From Bacteroidota bacterium (GTDB lineage Bacteria; Bacteroidota; Bacteroidia; Bacteroidales; F082): a stretch of DNA of 64,000 nucleotides. The position numbers and the translations under genes were made by a program. Shown here piece after piece: positions 9,981 through 18,124 of the stretch. The notes beneath the pieces were generated by a model, which saw nothing but the letters and a program-made list of their open reading frames with translations, had not been told where the DNA came from and did not search any database. The first letter of the stretch is position 1. Each line of letters begins with the position of its first letter. The stretch is from the NCBI GenBank assembly GCA_018830105.1, contig JAHJTC010000022.1, forward strand, positions 124,001 to 188,000, in the 5' to 3' direction.

Positions 9981-10013
9981 AAAAAAAAAGACAAACCGCG
10001 AATCAGTCTGTCT
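9981..10013 (-). terminator. Rho-independent terminator after the small carboxypeptidase-regulatory-domain gene
   Basis: Read on the minus strand, AGACAGAC pairs with GTTTGTCT (one G-T pair) around a 9-base loop, followed by a run of T residues. It lies about 30 bp after the stop codon at 10044. Confidence 0.75.
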
Positions 10014-10043
10014 TTTAAAAGTCTTTTTACAACAGGGAAGCGC

Positions 10044-10403
10044 TTACTTGCCTTCGGGATTCAGCTTAATTTCAACACTGCTGGCAAGCTGATTGATAGT
10101 AAGTTTAGAAAGCAAAGCTTCTTTGTATGAGATATAGTTTACTTTAACATTGTAGTCGCCTTGAGTAAGGTTTTCGATGCTAAAACGACCTTCAAGGTCA
10201 GTGTAGGCTTTGGTGCCTGTATTTTCGAGCTCGATTACAGCGCCTACGAGTGCTTCACCGGTTGCGGCATCTAAAACGATTCCGGTCATATTGGTGGTGG
10301 CAATCGGTGCCTCTGCATTTTTTGTTCCATCATTGGTAGCAAAAGCAGATACAGTTATGCTCATTAAGACTACTAAGAGTGAACGGGAGATGAAATTTTT
10401 CAT
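10044..10403 (-). CDS. Small exported protein with a carboxypeptidase-regulatory-like (beta-sandwich) domain
   Basis: The 119-residue protein has a signal peptide (MKNFISRSLLVVLMSITVSAFA). A single CarboxypepD_reg-like domain starts at MTGIVLDAATGEALVGAVIE and continues DLEGRFSIENLTQGDYNVKV. In Bacteroidota this fold is common at the N-terminus of TonB-dependent receptors, but here it stands alone. The -7 box at 10429-10436 excludes the upstream start at 10424. A terminator follows the gene, so it is a single-gene unit. No enzyme residues are seen; a surface or periplasmic binding role is inference. Confidence 0.8.
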   Translation of the reverse strand: MKNFISRSLLVVLMSITVSAFATNDGTKNAEAPIATTNMTGIVLDAATGEALVGAVIELENTGTKAYTDLEGRFSIENLTQGDYNVKVNYISYKEALLSKLTINQLASSVEIKLNPEGK

Positions 10404-10428
10404 AAGAATTGTGTTTTTTATCACAGGG

Positions 10429-10436
10429 CAAAGATA
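10429..10436 (-). promoter_or_regulatory. -7 promoter box (TATCTTTG); rest of gap 10404-10722 featureless
   Basis: It matches TAnnTTTG, 26 bp upstream of ATG 10403. The remaining AT-rich gap up to 10722 holds only a 69-codon open frame (10514-10723) with no recognisable protein features, which I do not call. Confidence 0.5.
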
Positions 10437-10722
10437 GCTTCACATTGGGCAAGAGCATGTTAATTTAAAATTAACTTTGAATTAGCATTGCTTTAATTTA
10501 ATGTTAAGTGATTTTACTTTTGGTCGTTGCCATCCAAAAAGCAGGGAAGTATTTTGCTGTATTGAAAGTTTATTTCAGGAGGACTTCCGGCATTTTTCAG
10601 TTGTGCAACAGTTAAGATGAATTTTGTGAAAGACAGGGATAACAAGAACCGAGTGACAATGAACTTATGAATACCGCTTAAATTTATTATTAAATGAGTC
10701 AATCGGACATTATAGACAAACA

Positions 10723-11262
10723 CTAATTAATTGGCCGAATAATCGGAGAGCTGCTTATTTCATTGCTTTTTTGCAGGGCCCTGTCAATAAGTTGTACTTT
10801 GAACATGATGGTGTCAAAATCGGACAGCGGATTATTTATAAACAACTCATCCTCAATCACACCTTTAATGGCTTTTGTTTGGTCTTTTGGAATAAGCGGC
10901 GGAATACGTGCACTAAAAGTTGCTGTATCATACTCCTGCGTTAAGCTATTCCAGCTCAATAGGGGCACTTCAACAAAAGTGCCGTGCTGCTGTTCAAAAT
11001 AGCGGATAATTAAATTGTAATAAAAGTCGCCTTCGGGATGAAACGGATAGGTTGTATCTGCCTGATCCAAACCAATATCGCCATCTCCATCACGATAGCC
11101 TATGCGCAGTAATCCTTTTTCGATCTCGCCGGTCTCCTCATTTTGCAGAAAAACAAAGCCTTCGTAAGTAATTTCGGGTACCAGTGGATATTCCTCCAGC
11201 TTGCGACAGCCCGTTAGCAACAAAAAAACAATTAATATGTGTATAAAAACTAATTTTGCCAT
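10723..11262 (-). CDS. Hypothetical lipoprotein
   Basis: This is a 179-residue protein with a lipoprotein signal: MAKLVFIHILIVFLLLTGC, with the lipidated cysteine at residue 19. The mature part contains IGYRDGDGDIGLDQAD, an acidic calcium-loop-like stretch. Its beta-rich pattern resembles Bacteroidota lipoproteins of unknown function that end in a hydrophobic strand followed by SSPIIRPIN. I do not recognise a named family. It is divergent from the LuxE-like gene at 11319. Sorting to the outer membrane is likely but not shown. Confidence 0.7.
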   Translation of the reverse strand: MAKLVFIHILIVFLLLTGCRKLEEYPLVPEITYEGFVFLQNEETGEIEKGLLRIGYRDGDGDIGLDQADTTYPFHPEGDFYYNLIIRYFEQQHGTFVEVPLLSWNSLTQEYDTATFSARIPPLIPKDQTKAIKGVIEDELFINNPLSDFDTIMFKVQLIDRALQKSNEISSSPIIRPIN

Positions 11263-11318
11263 AAGTTATTAAAGGCTTAGAAGTGGTAAAAGTACAAATA
11301 TCCTGTTTTTAAGGGCAA

Positions 11319-12308
11319 ATGAATATAGAGGCTTTCAAAAAAGAAATTTTTCAGATACAGCAATCAAGTGATTTTGATCGGTTAGCCTTGGCATTGTTTC
11401 AGTATCAATACCAGAAACTGCGTGTTTACTGCGAATTTTGTATGCAACTTGCTATTGAACCTGCTTCGGTAAAAATGACGCATCAAATTCCTTTTCTTCC
11501 GGTTGACTTTTTCCGAACTCAGCGGGTTTGTTCAAGTGTGGAAAAGGCCGGGCTTGTTTTTAGCAGCTCGGGCACTAGCGGTACTTCAACCAGCCTGCAT
11601 GAAGTGCCCGATCCCGCCATTTACGAACAAAGTTTTGAAAAGGGATTTCAGTATTTTTATGGCGATATTCGAGAATATTGTGTGCTGGCCCTTTTACCCG
11701 CTTATTTGGAGCGTCAGGGTTCGTCGCTTGTTTATATGGCTGACAGGCTGATTAAAGCTTCGGGGCATAGCCACAGCGGGTTTTATCTGCACGACCTGGA
11801 ATCATTGCACCAAACCCTTTCCAATCTTAGAAAACGCGGACAGAAAACCCTTTTGTTGGGCGTAACCTATGCCTTGCTCGATCTGGCCGAAAAATATCCT
11901 GTCGATTTCCCTGAAATGATTGTTATGGAAACGGGAGGCATGAAAGGCCGGCGCAAAGAAATGATTCGGCAGGAAGTTCATAATCAGCTTATCAAAGCAT
12001 TTGGTGTTGATAAAATTCATTCTGAATATGGCATGACCGAGCTGCTTTCGCAGGCTTATTCACATGGAGACGGTTTATTCAGTTGTCCTCCCTGGATGCA
12101 AATTTCCATCCGCGAAATGAATGATCCGCTAACTTTGGCAAAGCCGGGCGACAGCGGTGGTATCAATATCATCGATTTGGCCAATGTACACAGCTGCGCC
12201 TTTATTGCTGTTCAGGATATTGGGCGCACACAGGCCGATGGCAGTTTCGAGGTGCTTGGCCGCTTTGATCAGGCACAGATCAGAGGTTGTAACTTGTTGG
12301 TTGTTTAA
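11319..12308 (+). CDS. LuxE-family acyl-protein synthetase-like protein
   Basis: The 329 residues resemble the LuxE/acyl-protein synthetase family, relatives of ANL adenylating enzymes. The phosphate-binding loop FSSSGTSGTSTS lies near residues 85-96. The pattern METGGMKGRR near 210 and the glutamate/tyrosine pair SEYGMTELLSQAY near 237 are typical of acyl-adenylate formation. No luxC reductase, luxD or luxAB is nearby, so luminescence is not implied. It probably activates a carboxylic acid of unknown identity. The convergent SRAP gene ends 4 bp downstream. Confidence 0.8.
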   Translation: MNIEAFKKEIFQIQQSSDFDRLALALFQYQYQKLRVYCEFCMQLAIEPASVKMTHQIPFLPVDFFRTQRVCSSVEKAGLVFSSSGTSGTSTSLHEVPDPAIYEQSFEKGFQYFYGDIREYCVLALLPAYLERQGSSLVYMADRLIKASGHSHSGFYLHDLESLHQTLSNLRKRGQKTLLLGVTYALLDLAEKYPVDFPEMIVMETGGMKGRRKEMIRQEVHNQLIKAFGVDKIHSEYGMTELLSQAYSHGDGLFSCPPWMQISIREMNDPLTLAKPGDSGGINIIDLANVHSCAFIAVQDIGRTQADGSFEVLGRFDQAQIRGCNLLVV

Positions 12309-12312
12309 CAAC

Positions 12313-12996
12313 TTACAGCTCGCTGAACAAATCTTTTTGCGGCACATCGGGCAAAATCAAACTGGCATCATCGTTTTTTACGGCATTGATACGTTTGGAA
12401 ATTGCCAGCTTCTGAAGCTGGTCAGCGGGGAAGGGATGGAGTAGTTTTTTTAACTTTTCAGTATCATTTTCAAAAAGCCACATTTGCTCTTCATCAGGCC
12501 TTAATATCACCGGCATGCGCGAATGTATGGGTTTCATCAATGCGTTTGCTTCTGTGGTAACAATACTGAAATGCTGGCGTATTGTGCTGTCAGATTGCGT
12601 AAAACTTGTCCAAATACCTGCCATGGCAAACAAATCTTCTGACTTCAAAAAAATACGGTATGCTTGTTTGCCGGCCGTCGTGGCCCACTCGTAAAATCCA
12701 TTGGCAGGAATAATACAGCGTTGCGTGCGGAAAGCATTTTTGAAAGCCGGTTTCTCGGCAATCGTTTCTGCTCTGCTGTTTATAAGGGGTTTAAACGGCT
12801 GTCCTGATTTGATCCATGGGGGAATAAAACCCCAGAAAAAGGATTGAAGCTTTTTGGGTTCACTATTTGCTATCACAGGCAGAAATTGCCCTGGTGCACA
12901 ATTGTAGGATGGTTTATAAAGTTCGTCAAAAACTTCGGTATTGAAGCGCTCGCTGATTTGTTTTCCTGTTACTGACAATTGAAATCTTCCACACAT
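12313..12996 (-). CDS. yedK: SRAP-domain protein (YedK/HMCES type), abasic-site protein crosslinker
   Basis: SRAP proteins form a covalent bond between their Cys2 and abasic sites in single-stranded DNA. ATG 12996 is chosen because removal of Met1 must expose the cysteine: the protein then begins MCGRFQLS. The other active-site elements are visible: the asparagine in NSRAET, the glutamate in GFYEWA and the histidine in HSRMP. The 227 residues fit the family. It lies 12 bp downstream of a Nudix gene on the same strand, and the two probably share a promoter. Confidence 0.94.
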   Translation of the reverse strand: MCGRFQLSVTGKQISERFNTEVFDELYKPSYNCAPGQFLPVIANSEPKKLQSFFWGFIPPWIKSGQPFKPLINSRAETIAEKPAFKNAFRTQRCIIPANGFYEWATTAGKQAYRIFLKSEDLFAMAGIWTSFTQSDSTIRQHFSIVTTEANALMKPIHSRMPVILRPDEEQMWLFENDTEKLKKLLHPFPADQLQKLAISKRINAVKNDDASLILPDVPQKDLFSEL

Positions 12997-13008
12997 AAGC
13001 TTCAAATG

Positions 13009-13437
13009 TTAAAGGTATTGATCAATTCCTTGCTGAATAATTTTGTCGTGATCAAAAGCCAGTTCCGGAAGGTTTTCGATTGAAAACCAACTGGCATTTG
13101 CAGCATCATCGCCTGCAAATATGGGTTCGGGAGCGGAGATCAGCCCAACAAAAGCAACAGAAATTGTGCGATGTCGCGGATCGCGTCCGGGGTCGCCAAA
13201 GGTGTGAAGCTGTTCGAGCTGATTCAACACCAATCCTGTTTCTTCTTTAAGCTCTCGCAATGCTGATTCTATTAGCGTTTCATTCATCTCAATAAAACCT
13301 CCGGGTAATGCCCAGCAGTTTTCAAAAGGCGGGTTTTTGCGTTGTATCAGCAATAGTTTTTGGGGCTTGATGCTGATGTCAAAAACCAGGATATCTACCG
13401 TAACGGCAGGGCGGGGATATGGATAAGTATAGGCCAT
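13009..13437 (-). CDS. Nudix hydrolase
   Basis: This 142-residue pyrophosphohydrolase has a complete Nudix box at residues 47-69 (G-x5-E-x7-RELKEETGL). Its N-terminus (YTYPYPRPAVTVDILVFD) resembles Bacteroidota ADP-ribose-pyrophosphatase/NrtR-like Nudix proteins, but no C-terminal winged helix is present, so it is a hydrolase and not a regulator. Substrate is unknown. It is paired with the SRAP gene, which suggests, without proving, a nucleotide-quality or repair context. Confidence 0.9.
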   Translation of the reverse strand: MAYTYPYPRPAVTVDILVFDISIKPQKLLLIQRKNPPFENCWALPGGFIEMNETLIESALRELKEETGLVLNQLEQLHTFGDPGRDPRHRTISVAFVGLISAPEPIFAGDDAANASWFSIENLPELAFDHDKIIQQGIDQYL

Positions 13438-13490
13438 AATTAAACAAGCGCTTTTTTGCTTTTGTGGCGAAGTTACGATCCTTTATAAAA

Positions 13491-13528
13491 AGATAAAAGC
13501 CCTGTACAAAATGCACAGGACTTTATCT
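13491..13528 (-). promoter_or_regulatory. Hairpin in the Nudix leader; possible attenuator or terminator
   Basis: AGATAAA pairs with TTTATCT and CCTGT with ACAGG, with a small internal mismatch and a 9-base loop. On the minus strand it is followed by TTTTT. It lies between a -7-like box (13543-13550) and the Nudix start (13437), so it would be transcribed in the Nudix leader. Alternatively it ends transcripts coming from rsmI. Confidence 0.5.
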
Positions 13529-13542
13529 GAGTTCAACCAACA

Positions 13543-13550
13543 CAAAATTA
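13543..13550 (-). promoter_or_regulatory. -7 promoter box (TAATTTTG) for the Nudix-SRAP unit; gap 13438-13765
   Basis: It matches TAnnTTTG, 106 bp upstream of the Nudix start. The 328-bp gap also holds the leader hairpin, a GAGAGC/GCTCTC hairpin (13577-13592) and a perfect inverted repeat (13725-13740). No convincing small gene is seen. Confidence 0.45.
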
Positions 13551-13724
13551 CATGTAGTATGAGAAAAAGAACGACGGAGAGCGGGAGCTCTCATTAAGGA
13601 TTACATTGTTGCATAGTGAAAAGCATGAAACATGCCAATAATTTTAAGTTATTGTATGCCAGCTAGTAATATTAAAAAAGTTGACTGATAAATTGAGGCT
13701 AAGTGTACGCTAATCAACAGCTTT

Positions 13725-13740
13725 TGTTCGCGGGCGAACA
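13725..13740. repeat. Perfect inverted repeat TGTTCGC-GG-GCGAACA
   Basis: Seven-base arms around GG lie 25 bp after the rsmI stop codon. It could be an operator or a hairpin that ends rsmI transcripts, but there is no strong T run on either side. Confidence 0.5.
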
Positions 13741-13765
13741 GTTTTACGTAGCCAAAAACAGGAAA

Positions 13766-14446
13766 TTATTTATCGGATTTTCCTTCGAGCACAATCACTA
13801 TTTCGCCTTTAACACCCTGCTGTTCGAAATGCAGGATAAGTTCGGATAAGGTACCCCGAATGGTTTCTTCGTAAATTTTTGTGAGTTCACGGGCAACTGC
13901 TGCTTTTCGATCGGAACCTGCCTCTTCGGCAAGTTGTTGAAGTGTTTTTAGCAAACGATGCGGAGATTCGTAAAGAATGCTGGTATAAGCTTGTTCAGCG
14001 ATGGCCTTAATCCGGCTTTGACGGCCTTTTTTGTGTGGCAAAAAACCCTCAAAAACAAAGCGGTCTGCCGGTAATCCGGAGTTTACCAAAGCCGGCACAA
14101 AAGCTGTTGCTCCCGGCAAACATTCCACTTCAATATCATGCTGAATACATGCCCTAACCAGCAAAAAGCCCGGATCGGAGATGGCCGGCGTTCCGGCATC
14201 CGTTACCAAAGCCATGCGTTCACTTGCCAGCAAGCGGTCGATCAAGCGATCAACCTGCTTATGCTCATTATGCTGATGAAATGCACTCATGGGTTTGCTG
14301 ATGTCGTAATGCTTGAGCAAAATGCCTGTTTTTCTGGTGTCTTCTGCTACTATCAAATCTACCTCCTCTTTCAAGATGCGCAAGGCCCGAAGCGTGATAT
14401 CCTCGAGATTGCCAATGGGCGTGGGAACCAGAACAAGTTTGGACAT
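13766..14446 (-). CDS. rsmI: 16S rRNA (cytidine1402-2'-O)-methyltransferase
   Basis: RsmI methylates C1402 of 16S rRNA using SAM. The tetrapyrrole-methylase fold is shown by LVLVPTPIGNLEDITLRAL at the N-terminus, VAEDTRKTGILLKHY near 33-47, and DAGTPAISDPG near 83-93. The 226 residues match the family. It is the last gene of a minus-strand unit that includes the 44-residue membrane protein and the M28 peptidase. Confidence 0.96.
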   Translation of the reverse strand: MSKLVLVPTPIGNLEDITLRALRILKEEVDLIVAEDTRKTGILLKHYDISKPMSAFHQHNEHKQVDRLIDRLLASERMALVTDAGTPAISDPGFLLVRACIQHDIEVECLPGATAFVPALVNSGLPADRFVFEGFLPHKKGRQSRIKAIAEQAYTSILYESPHRLLKTLQQLAEEAGSDRKAAVARELTKIYEETIRGTLSELILHFEQQGVKGEIVIVLEGKSDK

Positions 14447-14454
14447 AATCGTAA

Positions 14455-14589
14455 TTAAAAGTTGTTTTTACTTTTTCTTTTGAGCCATTTTTCAAATTTG
14501 TCAGCACCACTATTTACAGAGGTATAAAATGACAAAATGGTGAAAATGACCACTACAGCTATCGTAAATAGGATTAAAAATGTTTCCAT
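14455..14589 (-). CDS. 44-residue single-pass membrane protein
   Basis: This small gene fits exactly between the peptidase stop (14591) and rsmI start (14446), with gaps of 1 and 8 bp. The protein starts METFLILFTIAVVVIF, giving one membrane helix at about residues 3-22. A short segment with a basic tail follows (KFEKWLKRKSKN), so the C-terminus is probably cytoplasmic. Tight packing and clean start and stop codons suggest translational coupling with the peptidase. No family is recognised and function is unknown. Confidence 0.6.
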   Translation of the reverse strand: METFLILFTIAVVVIFTILSFYTSVNSGADKFEKWLKRKSKNNF

Positions 14590-14590
14590 C

Positions 14591-15868
14591 TTAGCGGTTA
14601 AAAATTGCTGATTCGCTGGCTTCAACAAAATCTGTTATCGTACTAAAAAGCGATTCATATTTTGTAAACGGAAGCTTCTCATAAGTATCTGTCAGGGTAT
14701 GATATTCTCTGTTTTCGGAGCCGCGTGTAAAAAGAAAAAAAGCAGGCACCCCTTGTTTATAAAAGGGACAATGATCGCTATTGCATGACTCTCCGCCCAA
14801 ACGTACATCACCGAAATATTGGTTTTCATTATTGATTGATATCAATATTTCTGACAGCTCGGGAAACATTTTTCCGTTTACTACCGAGAGGCCTTCACTG
14901 CCTGTTCCAACCATATCAAAGTTGATAACAAAACGAATATTTTCAAGCAAAAAAAGTGGGTTTTCGGCAAAATAATACGATCCTTTTAAACCTGCCTCTT
15001 CCCCTGAAACCAAAATAAATACCATGCTGTAATAGGCTTTTTCGGGATTGGCGCTATAATACCGTGCCAGATCGAGCACAGTAGCAGTTCCGCTGGCATT
15101 GTCGCTGGCGCCCGGATAAGTCGTGTTTTTACCCATTTTGCCCAGGTGATCGTAATGGGCAACGAACACAAAGAAACTATCCGGCACAGCACTTCCCGGA
15201 ACAAAACCAATTACATTGTTGGTCGTATGTTTTTCGATAAAATGGGCTTCAACAGTGATTTCGCAGCTTTTTGCATGGGCAGCCAGACTGCTTTTTTTTA
15301 CTTTCAGCATGAGCTTATTATCCGGTTTTTCTGAACCGGAAACATGCCACCACATGGCCTTTTCAACTGTTTGCATTAAAGCTGGAACACCCGGAATTCC
15401 ATGGCGATAAGCAGTTTTCAAACCTTCGGGAACCACCAGCATTTTGCCTTCAAGGGCTGTGGTATCTATCAACTGATAAACTGAATTCAGCTGTGTAATG
15501 GTGTCGGGAAGCCAAACGAGTTCAAAGCTTTGGTGCGTTGTTTTTGTACCCGGATGAACCACAAAATCACTGCCTGCTTTTAGCTTATTACCATCAACGG
15601 AAAATTCCATTTTCCCGGGAAAGCTGTTCACAGAAAAATGATAAGGCTGGAAATAGTCTTCTCCAAAAAAGTGAAGTCCTGCCTTTTTCATCTCTTTCGC
15701 GAGGAAATTAGCGGCACGCGCATCACCGTTTTTTACATAGCCGCGGCCGTGCATGCCGGGAGCTGCCAGTTTCTTGACAACCTTTTGCACATAGGCTTTA
15801 TCCTGACTTTGAACCGGCAGCGCCATCAGAAGCAGGCCGATAAGGGCGAAAAAAAGTTTACAGCGCAT
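14591..15868 (-). CDS. Exported M28-family zinc aminopeptidase
   Basis: The 425-residue precursor has a signal peptide ending near LPVQSQ. A PA-like insert occupies the first half and an M28 catalytic domain the second. Zinc ligands and catalytic residues are recognisable: FVAHYDHLG (His and Asp), GASDNASGT (bridging Asp), SGEEAGLKGS (Glu pair), INFDMVGTG and the late EYHTLTDT (His). It probably trims peptides in the periplasm or outside the cell. Its start overlaps the upstream 287-residue gene by 11 bp. Confidence 0.92.
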   Translation of the reverse strand: MRCKLFFALIGLLLMALPVQSQDKAYVQKVVKKLAAPGMHGRGYVKNGDARAANFLAKEMKKAGLHFFGEDYFQPYHFSVNSFPGKMEFSVDGNKLKAGSDFVVHPGTKTTHQSFELVWLPDTITQLNSVYQLIDTTALEGKMLVVPEGLKTAYRHGIPGVPALMQTVEKAMWWHVSGSEKPDNKLMLKVKKSSLAAHAKSCEITVEAHFIEKHTTNNVIGFVPGSAVPDSFFVFVAHYDHLGKMGKNTTYPGASDNASGTATVLDLARYYSANPEKAYYSMVFILVSGEEAGLKGSYYFAENPLFLLENIRFVINFDMVGTGSEGLSVVNGKMFPELSEILISINNENQYFGDVRLGGESCNSDHCPFYKQGVPAFFLFTRGSENREYHTLTDTYEKLPFTKYESLFSTITDFVEASESAIFNR

Positions 15869-16721
15869 GATCTTCGGGTTTCACGTTAAACTTGCGCTCA
15901 ATTAAACCTACCAGCTTTTTCCAGGCTGCTGCGCTGCCTTCCCATTGGTGTTGCACTTTGAGCTCAATCAAAAAAGTACTGGCACCATTAAAGCTCTTGA
16001 AATCGTTAAGTTCGTCGAGCATTTTATTATAAGCTTCGAGGCTTCCGGAAAATAACTCATTGATAAACAAAAATTTATCATTAATTCCGATGGCTGTTCT
16101 GATGTCTGTAATAGGTTGGCGCTCCATCATTGCTGCCACGCTTTTGTCCTCATTGGCAGTTAGCTGATCGGCCAGACTTGGTATAATTTCGGAGCCAAAT
16201 AAATCAAGTGTTGTCGCTTTGATATTTTCACTTTTTGGCGCTTCAGGTTTTTTCTCAGGCTCCGGACGGTATTGCGGTTCATTGCTTAAAGGTGCTTGCC
16301 GGGCGTTCGATGGCTGTTCAGCAGGCTTATCCTGCAAAGGAGGAGCGACCGGAACGTCTTCTTCAAACGTATTGGCAGCCGGCTGTTCAGGCGCAGATTC
16401 ATCTTCCCTGTGATGAGAAACTTCCGGCTCAACAGCCGAACTAACGGTTTCGTTTTCATCGTCAGCAAAAGCTTGATATGCTGTGGCAGCTGCTTCTGTT
16501 ACTGCTTCCGGAGTAGCTTCCGACATTGGCTTTTCTTCGACATCTATGCTGATGGCACATAGTTTTTCGTACAGCTCATGTGTGCGCTTCATCATCACAT
16601 CAAGGTCGAGCCTGCGTAATGGCAGCTTCTGCTGTTCCAGAAAAGTGGTTTGCTGCACAAGCTGCTGCAGCAACTGTTTGATTATTTTTATTTGGTTTTC
16701 CTGATCGTTATGCAAACTCAT
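15858..16721 (-). CDS. Hypothetical cytoplasmic protein with coiled-coil start and acidic linker
   Basis: The 287 residues fall in three parts. The first ~70 are helical and glutamine/leucine rich ([19 protein letters not shown]), probably a coiled coil. Residues ~75-170 are a low-complexity, Glu/Pro/Ala-rich linker. The C-terminal ~110 residues are ordered, with [34 protein letters not shown] and YNKMLDELN. No signal peptide is present. A similar layout is common in uncharacterised Bacteroidota proteins; I assign no function. It leads the unit with the M28 peptidase. Confidence 0.75.
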   Translation of the reverse strand: MSLHNDQENQIKIIKQLLQQLVQQTTFLEQQKLPLRRLDLDVMMKRTHELYEKLCAISIDVEEKPMSEATPEAVTEAAATAYQAFADDENETVSSAVEPEVSHHREDESAPEQPAANTFEEDVPVAPPLQDKPAEQPSNARQAPLSNEPQYRPEPEKKPEAPKSENIKATTLDLFGSEIIPSLADQLTANEDKSVAAMMERQPITDIRTAIGINDKFLFINELFSGSLEAYNKMLDELNDFKSFNGASTFLIELKVQHQWEGSAAAWKKLVGLIERKFNVKPEDHAL

Positions 16722-16746
16722 TGCTTTAAGCGTATTAATTTATTGG

Positions 16747-16754
16747 TATTTTTG
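16747..16754 (+). promoter_or_regulatory. -7 promoter box (TATTTTTG) for tdk
   Basis: It matches TAnnTTTG, 47 bp upstream of the tdk start in the divergent gap 16722-16800. Confidence 0.55.
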
Positions 16755-16800
16755 CAGGTTTAAAGGCATAAAATTACAAAGAACCCCAACAGTAGCCGGC

Positions 16801-17385
16801 ATGTTTCTCGAAAAAGATACCAACAGCAAATCACGCACGGGATGGATAGAAGTCATTTGTGGCTCCATGTTTTCGGGCAAAACGGAAGAATTAATCCGGC
16901 GTCTTAAGCGTGCAAGAATTGCTAATCAACGTGTTGAAATTTTTAAACCTCATATCGATAAACGCTATAGTATTGAAGATGTTGTATCGCACGACAGCAA
17001 TACCATTCAATCTATTCCGGTTGAAAGTGCCAATCAGATTTTGTTCTATGCAAGCGATATGGAAGTGGTGGGCATTGATGAAGCGCAGTTTTTTGATAAT
17101 GAATTGGCATCTGTATGTAATCAGTTGGCTAATAACGGGATACGTGTTGTGGTGGCCGGGCTTGATATGGATTTTCAGGGCAAGCCTTTCGGTCCCATTC
17201 CCGCGCTTATGGCACGGGCAGAGTATGTAACCAAAGTTCACGCTATTTGTATGCGATGCGGTAATCTGGCGCAATATTCGCACCGCACCATTGCCGGCGA
17301 CAAACTGGTAATGCTGGGCGAGACTGAAAGTTATGAGCCTCTTTGCCGAAAATGTTTTTCTGAAGCGCAAAATTCCAAAGCCTGA
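16801..17385 (+). CDS. tdk: Thymidine kinase (type II)
   Basis: It phosphorylates thymidine to dTMP for salvage. The P-loop [14 protein letters not shown] lies at residues 21-34, and the Walker-B-like [11 protein letters not shown] near 83-93. Two CxxC pairs (CMRCG and CRKCF) form the structural zinc site of type II kinases. At 194 residues it is normal in length. A cyclophilin gene follows about 100 bp downstream with its own promoter box. Confidence 0.97.
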   Translation: MFLEKDTNSKSRTGWIEVICGSMFSGKTEELIRRLKRARIANQRVEIFKPHIDKRYSIEDVVSHDSNTIQSIPVESANQILFYASDMEVVGIDEAQFFDNELASVCNQLANNGIRVVVAGLDMDFQGKPFGPIPALMARAEYVTKVHAICMRCGNLAQYSHRTIAGDKLVMLGETESYEPLCRKCFSEAQNSKA

Positions 17386-17431
17386 AAAGTGGCTTTAATG
17401 GCAGCGCAGTCTATCAGTCGTATGCTTTTTG

Positions 17432-17439
17432 TATTTTTG
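17432..17439 (+). promoter_or_regulatory. -7 promoter box (TATTTTTG) for the cyclophilin-pheS unit
   Basis: It matches TAnnTTTG, 47 bp upstream of ATG 17486. Confidence 0.5.
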
Positions 17440-17485
17440 CTGCCACATTTAATCTGGTTAATTGTATCACCTAATCATTATGACA

Positions 17486-18112
17486 ATGAAAAACCTCTTT
17501 CTTATCCTGATTTTATTTTCTGTAATAGGCCTGCAGGCGCAACAGAAAACCGAAACTCTTGTCCTTATCAAGACCTCAAAAGGCGATATTACAGCCAAGT
17601 TATACAATGATACGCCCGGGCATCGGGATAATTTCATTAAGCTGATCAAACAGGGCTGGTACGCGGGCTCTCCTTTTCACCGGGTGATCAACAATTTTAT
17701 GATTCAGGGCGGTGGCAATGCCAATGGGAAACAAGATCCCGGTTACACGATTGATGCTGAGATACTGCCAAAATACATCCATAAAAAGGGCGCGCTGGCA
17801 GCTGCCCGTATGGGCGACAATGTGAACCCCGAGCGCAAATCGAGCGGCTCGCAGTTTTATATCGTGCAAGGGCAAAAATACGACGCAAATACACTAAACA
17901 TGATGAGTTCACGCAACGGATTAACATATACCGACGAGCAGAAGCAGCTGTATGCAACCCAGGGAGGAACGCCACATTTGGACGGTGCCTATACGGTTTT
18001 TGGTGAGGTTGTTTCAGGCTTTGAGGTGATTGATGCCATTGCCGCTGTGCAAACCGGCCGCGCTGACCGCCCGTTGGAAGAAATTACAATGCAGATTGAA
18101 GTATTAGAATAG
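17486..18112 (+). CDS. Exported cyclophilin-type peptidyl-prolyl isomerase
   Basis: The 208-residue precursor starts at ATG 17486 (MKNLFLILILFSVIGLQAQ), a signal peptide. ATG 17480 and TTG 17462 are less likely starts. The cyclophilin fold is clear: the active-site segment is FHRVINNFMIQGGG, followed by GSQFYIVQG, with FGEVVSGFEVIDAIA near the end. It probably assists folding of exported proteins in the periplasm. It lies 12 bp upstream of pheS and probably shares its transcript. Confidence 0.93.
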   Translation: MKNLFLILILFSVIGLQAQQKTETLVLIKTSKGDITAKLYNDTPGHRDNFIKLIKQGWYAGSPFHRVINNFMIQGGGNANGKQDPGYTIDAEILPKYIHKKGALAAARMGDNVNPERKSSGSQFYIVQGQKYDANTLNMMSSRNGLTYTDEQKQLYATQGGTPHLDGAYTVFGEVVSGFEVIDAIAAVQTGRADRPLEEITMQIEVLE

Positions 18113-18124
18113 GTCATAAAAACT

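Noticed and set aside
10514-10723. 69-codon minus-strand frame in the gap before the 179-residue lipoprotein
   Set aside because: No promoter box, no signal or domain pattern, and composition like AT-rich spacer.
11319-12308. Bioluminescence operon
   Set aside because: Only a LuxE-like gene is present; luxA, luxB, luxC and luxD are absent.
13725-13740. SOS (LexA) box at the GTTCGC-GG-GCGAAC repeat
   Set aside because: It resembles GAAC/GTTC boxes, but lies after rsmI rather than before a DNA-repair promoter, and spacing does not fit.
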